This document shows, in pieces, positions 27,601 through 32,869 of a stretch of DNA of 32,869 nucleotides. Both the position numbers and the translations under genes were made by a program. The stretch's first letter is position 1. Every line of letters starts with the position of its first letter. The DNA is from a bacterium. GTDB lineage: Bacteria > Bacillota > Clostridia > UBA1381. The notes under the pieces were generated by a model. The model ran no database searches. It saw nothing but the letters and a program-made list of their open reading frames with translations, and was not told where the DNA came from. The DNA is taken from the NCBI GenBank assembly GCA_030536655.1, contig JAUNPN010000019.1:1-32869 (forward strand), read 5' to 3'.

Positions 27601-28014
27601 GTATACACCCTTGCCCTTAAGAGCCTTCAGGTGCTTTACTTCTCTGTTGATTTCCAGACTTCTTAAGAACTTCCATCTTGCCGGAGTTGACGAAATAATA
27701 TCGAACTGGCTGAGCGGCGCAATCAGCTTTACAATTCCATCGCCGTATACTGTCGCGCGCCATGTGTAGTAGTCAATAGTTTCCTCGGAATGAACCTCAC
27801 CGAAATCGAGCAGTCCCGCCGTTACAACTATTTCCGCCCTTCCATGTATCTCTGTTTCAAATGAAAATCCGTACCAGCCGAAAAGGTCTGCCGTATAATC
27901 ATTTTTTGGTATAAGTCCCACATCATACCAATTATTTTTGTCCGGCGTAAGCGGGAAAATATATTTATTTCTTATTCGATCCCAGCCGTCCATTTCTATA
28001 ATAAATTCTGACAT
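24601..28014 (-). CDS. Cytoplasmic heparinase II/III-type polysaccharide lyase
   Basis: Predicted lyase of 1137 residues that cleaves uronic-acid-containing oligosaccharides by beta-elimination. Order inferred: an N-terminal beta region (about 1-250), an alpha/alpha toroid (about 255-600) with ISNWSLAE (N400, W401), then the heparinase II/III beta-sandwich. That sandwich holds the active-site-like GSHGGAHGHYDR (629-640, with H631, H635, H637 and Y638) and the ITHNMVTVD strand shortly after. The C-terminal 300 residues are extra beta structure. It is clearly longer than common family members of 600-850 residues. No signal peptide is present (MSEFIIEMDGWDR), so it should act inside the cell on imported oligosaccharides. 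GGAGG lies 10 nt before the ATG, and it follows the secreted toroid gene by 28 nt in one operon. The specific PL family and substrate are not determined. Confidence 0.88.
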   Translation of the reverse strand: MSEFIIEMDGWDRIRNKYIFPLTPDKNNWYDVGLIPKNDYTADLFGWYGFSFETEIHGRAEIVVTAGLLDFGEVHSEETIDYYTWRATVYGDGIVKLIAPLSQFDIISSTPARWKFLRSLEINREVKHLKALKGKGVYAHANVLSKPAQPGEMIEYKMQIVNCLNIRQSVSFNFERTGYEVLAPYITEKELLLEPFEEKTCYVRVQMNDKIVEGGFEKHRIHILPNGDGSQGQILEFYSVRRMRHPYIANTEDGWQEVIEKAKKYAWASEIADSYIKRAEQWEVPEVGHFNHGMFITDSAHKCYNSAIAWKLTGRIEFAQKAALFLKSFSDRSSGYPVRRKAGSQQLVHEGEFFKSCAMAYDLICDSGVLTEAVKEDILYSFRLFVDFIDWELADGGISNWSLAEIAGAMYCAMDLQDRERIERFVFGTGGILAHLKAGVYSDGWWCECTIGYNQMAAGLFSEYTIALRPWGINLASWWVPANYSNKVHFRNPNFDGLSWDIYGSNSRNYRCIEDLWDSLVALANYRSVIQGVNDSAEDVLRGASPVAFDSRYDLAYAIYRKPEYAEIINNSGERSFRDLLHGVGELPDVKSDIHKQSFYFDNGGVALLRSKTEGREESEQFEISLKYGSHGGAHGHYDRCALNEVSRFGKSLFNPENIWYSYSTFMYKFFVQNSITHNMVTVDLKQQDPQDSRKLLFHTGELFQAVAVETCAKWCNPPYGGWRVVSNETFADRAWTEGRYVPIPENAPPYTKRTGFTEPIMQRRLAVLTDDYVVCFDYISGIEEHDYHCIYHLPGLQSVENADMIRVEHMEQLVTDPLSSAQFITDVDRYKNKGTVKLSFSFEYTDELSAKAPWTPAPFRSGMNIPGKLNTDLYYVQDTEDELFVGCDPENALVSKRLYYKAEADGEQIAGGKFGAWILGRDHIDADVSGKKELKLYTRTEDGEVEIGTPGNTIKTIFWGDPYFITKRGEKIYLAELKYTTSNIDKGNGIGVDYGGGSVKIQTKKFEMAVPGDVIDKNSEGVITVDISGLNAVRFVSDIGGDYPVGDERNRRRMAALMKRGRTARFVSIIEPYTDKKMIKHIRYTNDNKIAVELNDGRTQVIDVSDLDTGIDTAVTVSEYLNGQLVRRESGKGIEK

Positions 28015-28042
28015 GATTTATAATCCTCCAATATATTATTAA

Positions 28043-31000
28043 TTATTTTATAATTTCAACCGTATACTCATCTGAAATCCAGTTGACCTCAGCTCCAAAT
28101 GATTCGGTGATAAAGCGAAGAGGAACCATAAGCCGGGAATCTGCAATAACCGCAGGTGCGTCAAGCTTCTTTTCAGCTCCGTCAAGTTCAGCCGTTTCCG
28201 AACCAACGTTAAATACCATTACATGACCGTCCTTGGATATTGTGACCTTACTCATATCCTCCGCTGCGCTTACTTCCGCACCAAGAGCCTCCGCAAGCGC
28301 CCTTGCCGGAATCATCGTTCTGCTGCTGTCCGAAAGATATGGCGAAACATCACTGTTGAGATACTCTCCGTTTACCTTTATTTTAAGTACAGGTGCAACA
28401 TTTACCTTCAATGTCTTACTTGCCGGCAGCTGATGATACGCATCATTAGCTTCTGCGGTAAACACATATTCTCCGCCGCGTACCGGTGTGAAATGAATCA
28501 GATGACCGTCCATGAACGCTCCCTCCGGAAGCTGTGACATAGTAAATGCAACCTCATCATCATCGGCATCATTCACACTGAAATCAAGCGTAACTGTATC
28601 ACCGACCTTTATATCTGCACCGACCATTTCCGCATCAATTTCCACATTGCTTACATATGCGGTATTCATTTCCTCAGTAGCTGCCGTCATAACCAGACCT
28701 ACATACAACGCGCTTCCCCCGTTATATTCAAAGCTCGGCTTTGAAGTCTGAATATAATTTTCACCGTCAAGGCTATACCAATATTCAATCATATTTCCCC
28801 TGCGTTCGATAATAACGTCCATCGGAACCGACTTATTATTCATATCTCCCGCCCAGTGCGAGGTGGTGCTCTTTTCCTGAGTGTCGATATGGTCAACCAT
28901 CAGAATATTGTTATTATTTGAAAAGTGCCTGTATTCCACATAATTTGCTTTCTCAAAATCAAGTGCGTCCGTTATAAACGCTCCGAAGAAATCGTCCTCC
29001 GATGAGGTATTCCGGATTTTGTTCAAGCGGAAATGCATTCTGAAATCACCTGTAATTTCTTTATAAGCAAAGGTTTTCTTCAGATTTTTCTCATTCTTTA
29101 TACCCTTTGAACAAATTGCGGTTATATTTCCATTTTCATCTGTTTCAATTCCGCCTTCTACACCGGTTGGGTTAAACACCTTCCAGCCGGTATCTTCAAC
29201 AACTCGTCTTGCAGCCGTAAACTTCGGAAGAGTATTCGTTTCATATTCAAATACAACCTTATTCTCTGCGCCATCGGCAGCTGTTACCTGTTTTGTTTCA
29301 CTTTCATTTTTAACAAGACTGTATCCCTCAAATGCGGCGGCATTAAATTCCGCAGTATCACCGTTCTCAACTGTTTTTGTATCTGAGCCTAAAATCAGAT
29401 CCCCGGCTTTATACACTGCCCCGACCGTTTCTGTCGGTACTTTTTCAAGTATTTCAAGCACAACTCCTGTCTGCGGTGCAACATCAACCTTAATTCCGTT
29501 ACTGTCCTCATAAATCTTGCCGGATACCAGGTCACGCGCTTTTGTAACTCCTGTTGTATGCTCCATAGTATAGGTCTTGCCGGTCTGACCAACCGCTGCA
29601 TCCTGCTTCGACATATTCAATGCAATGATATATTTTCCATAGCTCACCTCATTCATACCATCATAGCGTGTATGAGTATACGGATTTCCCGATTCTGTCA
29701 GATGCGTCGAATCCTTCCACGTATACACATCACCCTGATGTGAGCTTCTGACATCTGCCAGACGGTCACAATCACTGTTCTTCATATGAATTCTTGTGTA
29801 ATCGTTATATGTCCAATTATCACGTCTGAAGTTAAATGTCACATAACACTTATCGTCTTTATTTTTAAAGACTACAGACTGCGCATCAGTATCAAACCAC
29901 GCAAAATCCTCATGAGCGTCCTCCATAGGAAGCGGTTCAATCTTGTTTTCTTTAATCAGCTGCTCAACATCTTCGTAATATTTCAAAATATCCTGAGAGT
30001 CTACGAGTGCTGTATAGATATGCGGACTTTTTGTTTCAAATGTATTTCTTATATCACCGGTATATCCGCGCTCGTCCTGCACATATTTCGCAAGGAACGA
30101 AAGTGCGCCTGCTGAATTAAGCTTAGTAGCGGTATACCCTGCGATAGGATATGATGTATGTACACTGAATCCGTCCTTTCTTGACGAGGCAAAGGTTTCG
30201 GCACTCAATACACGATTTCCCTTTGCATCAACGGCAGGATAATAATAATACTTCGCTGCCTCAAACGCATTGTATGCCTGATTTGCAAACAGCTTTCCTG
30301 TTTCCTCCGGCAGATAACGCGCGCTTTCCGCATAACGTTCCGTCACGCTGATTAACAGAGTTCCATAATCGCCTGCCCAGCCGCCGTGTGATGCACCGCC
30401 TTCAAGTCCGGTTCCGTTCATATCGGAGAACCACTTTTCTCCGTCTGCCATTTCTCCATACTTATACCTTACCATATTCAGATATACATCGTCCGGCTCC
30501 CGCTTATAATCGGTATCAAGCCCGCCCTGCGCTCCGTCCGTCAAAAGACCAACGATGTGATTAGCATAATATGCAAATCCGAAATCCTGATTTGCCGTTC
30601 CGGCACGATTTGTCGGCGCATAAAAATCTCCGACTCCGCGCTTTGGATTTGCCAGCCTGTCACGCAGTCTTGCAAACATATCTATGTAATATTCCCGTCT
30701 TGTTTTGTCCGCCGTACCAGTAAGCGCGCCGTCAATCTTCTCTTCCAGCTTTCTTTCATAAAGTGACTTTGTTTCCTCGTCCGCATTAAGCATATAGTCA
30801 TCAAGCTGCACAAATGACTGCATCATTGCGTCCGCACCCAAGGACATCAGCGGCCACCATTCACCTGTGCCGCGTTCTCCGCTGCCGTTCAAATCTGCTC
30901 CGAGCCATGCGTTTTTATCCGCTCCTGAGGTATGGTAGCACCAGCCGCCCTCGCTGTCCTGTGCCTTTACATAAAAATCAAGCAACCGGAAATACCTTTC

Positions 31001-32071
31001 CAGAATTTCTTCATTTCCCTTGTATTTTGAAAAATCAAAGCAGTATGCGTTTGACAAAATCATCAAATTTGACATTGTTGACCAATTCTGATGTAAAATT
31101 GCCTCCTGAGTATATCTGCGTGCAATCTCATCGCTTGTTCCGGACATATCTGCATCTGCAACAGGCTGATTTCTGATAACCGCGCCGTCCATAAATGCGC
31201 TCTCTTTCGTCTTTTTTACTTCCCACGCATCACCAAAGCACTGCCACGAAAGCACCCTGTCGGTCATTGCGTCAACCTCACCCTTGAGAAATCCATAAGC
31301 AGATACTCCATCCGCATGCTCAACCTTCTTAGGTTCCGGCACACCCGAACCGACAAACGAATCCTCCGGAACATAATACGGATTTGTCGAAATGTCAATA
31401 CTGTAAATATATTTTGAAGGCTGAGTTATATCCAAATAATCGCCTGTACCGTAGGAATCCATTTTTCCGTTAGATACAATTTTCAAATCAACCGTTCCAT
31501 TCGACTTTACGAGCTGCTGAGGAATTTTATAGGTTGCATAGTAATATCTTCCTTCAAGCGGCGGATTATCCTTATACTGTCCGCAGTCAAGCTCCGCATA
31601 TTCTCTGCCGTTCCTTGGATTGAAATACTCCGTCGAGCCGTCACCTGCCAGAAGTATCAGATTCCCTCTGTCATACTGGCTGCCGCTTAAACGTATTGTT
31701 ACATAATTCACAGCCGCAGTATCTGCCTTCAATGTAAATCTGAGAAATCCTGCTGTTTTGTCCTCCTTTGAAGCCGGAGGATTTATATAACGGTAACTCA
31801 GACCGTCACCCAATCCTCCGCCTGTGTATAATCCGTTCCGGTCCTTCGTCTGTGCCGATGCTTGTGTGTCCGTTCCTGCTGATGTGCGGCTTTCGGTCAA
31901 AGAATGTGCTGCTTCCGATTCACTGTTGCCGAATATCAATCTGTCAAGCTTATCCGACCTTTCGGATCTAGCTGACTCTTTCACATTTTCCTGTGCAGCG
32001 TACGCTGTAGGCATAACCGTTCCCGCAGCCAGCATTGAAACAACAATTACGGCGGTAATAATTCTTTTCAC
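28043..32071 (-). CDS. Secreted alpha/alpha-toroid protein, paralogue of the 8372-12166 product, with stalk domains
   Basis: Secreted protein of 1342 residues with a GTG start and an AAGGAAGG site upstream. Order: signal peptide (1-25), beta module (about 40-245), toroid-like helical region (about 255-700), beta region (about 730-890), a small beta repeat (about 895-955), a concanavalin-like domain (about 960-1145), a cadherin/Ig-like domain (about 1150-1225), and a C-terminal copper-amine-oxidase-N-terminal-like stalk (about 1226-1342, two repeats with MIPARALAEALGAEV and MVPLRFITESFGAEV). The first 890 residues match the 1264-residue protein in order and motifs. ASHGGWAGDYG (about 559-569) has a His and Tyr that could be catalytic, a loose likeness to PL8-type lyases. 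Family not recognised; a polysaccharide-degrading role is inferred from the co-operonic lyase. Confidence 0.88.
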   Translation of the reverse strand: MKRIITAVIVVSMLAAGTVMPTAYAAQENVKESARSERSDKLDRLIFGNSESEAAHSLTESRTSAGTDTQASAQTKDRNGLYTGGGLGDGLSYRYINPPASKEDKTAGFLRFTLKADTAAVNYVTIRLSGSQYDRGNLILLAGDGSTEYFNPRNGREYAELDCGQYKDNPPLEGRYYYATYKIPQQLVKSNGTVDLKIVSNGKMDSYGTGDYLDITQPSKYIYSIDISTNPYYVPEDSFVGSGVPEPKKVEHADGVSAYGFLKGEVDAMTDRVLSWQCFGDAWEVKKTKESAFMDGAVIRNQPVADADMSGTSDEIARRYTQEAILHQNWSTMSNLMILSNAYCFDFSKYKGNEEILERYFRLLDFYVKAQDSEGGWCYHTSGADKNAWLGADLNGSGERGTGEWWPLMSLGADAMMQSFVQLDDYMLNADEETKSLYERKLEEKIDGALTGTADKTRREYYIDMFARLRDRLANPKRGVGDFYAPTNRAGTANQDFGFAYYANHIVGLLTDGAQGGLDTDYKREPDDVYLNMVRYKYGEMADGEKWFSDMNGTGLEGGASHGGWAGDYGTLLISVTERYAESARYLPEETGKLFANQAYNAFEAAKYYYYPAVDAKGNRVLSAETFASSRKDGFSVHTSYPIAGYTATKLNSAGALSFLAKYVQDERGYTGDIRNTFETKSPHIYTALVDSQDILKYYEDVEQLIKENKIEPLPMEDAHEDFAWFDTDAQSVVFKNKDDKCYVTFNFRRDNWTYNDYTRIHMKNSDCDRLADVRSSHQGDVYTWKDSTHLTESGNPYTHTRYDGMNEVSYGKYIIALNMSKQDAAVGQTGKTYTMEHTTGVTKARDLVSGKIYEDSNGIKVDVAPQTGVVLEILEKVPTETVGAVYKAGDLILGSDTKTVENGDTAEFNAAAFEGYSLVKNESETKQVTAADGAENKVVFEYETNTLPKFTAARRVVEDTGWKVFNPTGVEGGIETDENGNITAICSKGIKNEKNLKKTFAYKEITGDFRMHFRLNKIRNTSSEDDFFGAFITDALDFEKANYVEYRHFSNNNNILMVDHIDTQEKSTTSHWAGDMNNKSVPMDVIIERRGNMIEYWYSLDGENYIQTSKPSFEYNGGSALYVGLVMTAATEEMNTAYVSNVEIDAEMVGADIKVGDTVTLDFSVNDADDDEVAFTMSQLPEGAFMDGHLIHFTPVRGGEYVFTAEANDAYHQLPASKTLKVNVAPVLKIKVNGEYLNSDVSPYLSDSSRTMIPARALAEALGAEVSAAEDMSKVTISKDGHVMVFNVGSETAELDGAEKKLDAPAVIADSRLMVPLRFITESFGAEVNWISDEYTVEIIK

Positions 32072-32090
32072 TGTATTTTCTTCCCTTCCT

Positions 32091-32127
32091 TAAGAGGCTT
32101 CGCCCCGATATTTTATTTAAGCTCTTA
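32091..32127 (-). promoter_or_regulatory. Leader hairpin touching the ribosome site of the 1342-residue protein gene
   Basis: On the minus strand TAAGAGCTT (from 32127) pairs with AAG-C-CTCTTA (to 32091), nine pairs with one bulged C. The 3' arm ends where the AAGGAAGG site begins, so folding could affect translation. Confidence 0.4.
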
Positions 32128-32160
32128 CAAGCATTTAATACAATAATTTATTCCATATAC

Positions 32161-32197
32161 AACTTGAACCGGAGAACAGCAATCTCCGGTTCAAGTT
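32161..32197 (-). other. 15-bp hairpin in leader, copy 1
   Basis: AACTTGAACCGGAGA (32161-32175), 7-nt loop, TCTCCGGTTCAAGTT (32183-32197), perfect pairing. No T run on either strand, so it is not a standard terminator. Its sequence differs from the copy 2 hairpin but pairing is kept. Confidence 0.7.
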
Positions 32198-32290
32198 ATA
32201 TTGTAAAAGAGGTTTTTTATAACTAAATCTTTAGGGAGAGAGAATTATGAGATTTAACGATATTTTTTGTCAATGCCTCTTTATACTTTT

Positions 32291-32319
32291 AGTATAGCAT
32301 TTAATTCCTTTATCGTCAA
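32291..32319 (-). promoter_or_regulatory. Promoter of the toroid/lyase operon (module copy 1)
   Basis: Minus strand TTGACG (32314-32319), 17 bp, TATACT (32291-32296) with TGC before it. The -35, TGC and -10 are kept in copy 2 while the spacer has diverged, which supports function. Inferred start near 32284. Confidence 0.75.
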
Positions 32320-32339
32320 CTTAAAATCACATCAGTTTT

Positions 32340-32356
32340 ATTGTATTTTTTACAAT
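32340..32356. promoter_or_regulatory. Operator-like palindrome, copy 1
   Basis: ATTGTA-N5-TACAAT, within a longer TTTTATTGTA/TACAATAAAA palindrome. Its centre is 29 bp upstream of the -35 box, about 64 bp from the inferred start. Copy 2 has the same palindrome at the same spacing. Confidence 0.55.
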
Positions 32357-32504
32357 AAAACTTTTTTCATAACATATCGGATATCAAAAACCATAAAAAA
32401 TCCAAATAAGTATAATTTTAAACTTATAATCCGAACTCCTTTCGCCAATGCGTTTGGGAAAAGAGAAGCAGCGAGTAATAATTTTAATGGTTTCTTTCAT
32501 ATAA

Positions 32505-32548
32505 ATAAGTTCAAGCCGAAGAATGATTGGTCTTCGGCTTGAACTTAT
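32505..32548 (-). other. 18-bp hairpin in leader, copy 2
   Basis: ATAAGTTCAAGCCGAAGA (32505-32522), 8-nt loop, TCTTCGGCTTGAACTTAT (32531-32548), perfect pairing. Several stem positions differ from copy 1 with matching changes on the other arm. Confidence 0.7.
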
Positions 32549-32597
32549 ATTAACAAAAGAGGTTTCTTATAACTAAAATCTTTAGGGAGAGAGAATT

Positions 32598-32750
32598 ATG
32601 AGATTTAACGATATTTTTTGTCAATGCCTCTTTCTGACTATTAGTATAGCACTTTATCTCTGTATTATCAACTTAAAATCATATCAATTTTATTGTAATT
32701 CTTACAATTATACTTTTTGTAACAAGTCAAAGTTCAGCTTACAAAAATAG
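32598..32750 (+). CDS. Doubtful small open frame within module copy 2 (50 residues)
   Basis: Begins MRFNDIFCQCLF with GGGAG 8 nt before the ATG, ends in TAG at 32750, and is followed by a hairpin at 32767-32794. In copy 1 the same start (32247) reaches a stop after 16 codons because of a one-base indel. The strongest conservation is at nucleotide level and fits a minus-strand promoter and leader better, so I think it is probably not a gene. Confidence 0.2.
   Translation: MRFNDIFCQCLFLTISIALYLCIINLKSYQFYCNSYNYTFCNKSKFSLQK
32643..32671 (-). promoter_or_regulatory. Promoter in module copy 2
   Basis: Minus strand TTGATA (32666-32671), 17 bp, TATACT (32643-32648) with TGC before it. Same geometry as copy 1. 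Confidence 0.65.
32692..32708. promoter_or_regulatory. Operator-like palindrome, copy 2
   Basis: ATTGTA-N5-TACAAT, centred 29 bp upstream of the copy 2 -35 box, exactly as in copy 1. The bases just outside the half sites differ between the copies, while the half sites do not. Confidence 0.55.
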
Positions 32751-32766
32751 AACAGGGTAATCATTC

Positions 32767-32794
32767 AGGATTTTATAAATCGCCATAAAATCCT
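32767..32794 (+). terminator. Possible terminator near the right edge
   Basis: AGGATTTTAT (32767-32776), 8-nt loop, ATAAAATCCT (32785-32794), perfect 10-bp stem followed by AATTTTT on the plus strand. No confirmed plus-strand gene precedes it. Confidence 0.4.
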
Positions 32795-32869
32795 AATTTT
32801 TCGGCATAAAAAGTCTTAAGGAACCACTGATTAATTAACACCTAACGGCTTAGCACGCATTGAACTTGC

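Larger units (their letters stand above)
32158..32360 (-). repeat. Duplicated promoter-leader module, copy 1
   Basis: About 200 bp repeated 345 bp away (32503-32712). Between AAAGAGG (32206-32212) and CCTCTTT (32276-32282) the copies differ by one substitution and one inserted base. Read on the minus strand the module is an operator-like palindrome, a promoter, a leader whose 5' end (AAAGAGG) can pair with CCTCTTT about 70 nt later, and then a long hairpin. Copy 1 faces the 1342-residue protein gene and would give it a leader of about 210 nt. Confidence 0.75.
32503..32712 (-). repeat. Duplicated promoter-leader module, copy 2
   Basis: Second copy of the module, with AAAGAGG at 32556-32562 and CCTCTTT at 32627-32633. 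No convincing gene follows it on the minus strand before copy 1 (a 38-codon frame there lacks a ribosome site), so it may make a stand-alone RNA or a longer leader. The rest of 32072-32869 holds no other gene that I can support. Confidence 0.7.

Noticed and set aside
32161-32197. Hairpin as an intrinsic terminator
   Set aside because: No T run follows on either strand, and its position between the promoter and the gene argues for a leader element.
32267-32542. Plus-strand frame of 91 codons across module copy 1
   Set aside because: It has no ribosome site, runs through the copy 2 hairpin, and conservation between copies is at promoter and pairing positions, not codons.
1-32869. tRNA, rRNA, CRISPR array or phage genes
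   Set aside because: I found no cloverleaf-like, rRNA-like, repeat-spacer or phage structural sequence in reading the window. This was by eye, so a short RNA gene could be missed.

Overview
The window looks like a polysaccharide-utilisation locus of a low-to-mid G+C Bacillota, most likely an anaerobic gut-type member of Clostridia. This rests on S-layer homology (SLH) domains on secreted proteins, AGGAGG-type ribosome binding sites, sigma-A promoters with 17-18 bp spacers, a CUT1/LplABC-type sugar ABC importer beside a membrane AraC regulator, and a short MKK...P...IITLSG peptide family of a kind I recall from gut Clostridia. No taxonomic marker gene is present, so the assignment is inference.

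Layout. (1) Positions 1-12230, minus strand: an operon of at least three very large secreted proteins. They are a 1264-residue alpha/alpha-toroid protein with carbohydrate-binding modules, an SLH protein with CBM-like domains, and a giant (at least 2143 residues) Ig-like/CBM/discoidin-like protein that runs off the left edge. (2) 12293-18162, minus strand: a complete uptake and processing operon, in transcription order two permeases, a solute-binding lipoprotein, a GH88 unsaturated glucuronyl hydrolase and a ROK sugar kinase. It has a consensus promoter, hairpins at three gene junctions and an intrinsic terminator. (3) 18300-20781, plus strand: a divergent two-TM AraC regulator with its own consensus promoter and terminator. 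(4) 20842-24592, plus strand: mannose-6-phosphate isomerase, a LUD-domain protein, a secreted beta-helix-like protein and two tandemly duplicated peptide genes of about 52 residues, closed by two hairpins. (5) 24601-32319, minus strand: a secreted 1342-residue protein paralogous to the 1264-residue toroid protein, followed by a cytoplasmic heparinase II/III-type lyase. (6) 32072-32869: non-coding DNA carrying a duplicated module made of an operator-like palindrome, a promoter and a structured leader.

How it fits together (inference): surface-attached toroid and CBM proteins bind and cut a uronic-acid polysaccharide (glycosaminoglycan, pectin side chain or similar). The ABC importer takes up oligosaccharides, using an ATPase encoded elsewhere. 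The heparinase-fold lyase and the GH88 hydrolase break unsaturated uronides in the cytoplasm, and the ROK kinase phosphorylates a released sugar. The AraC protein probably controls the importer operon. The least explained parts are the duplicated leader module at 32158-32712, the duplicated peptide genes at 24041-24513, and the two paralogous toroid proteins.
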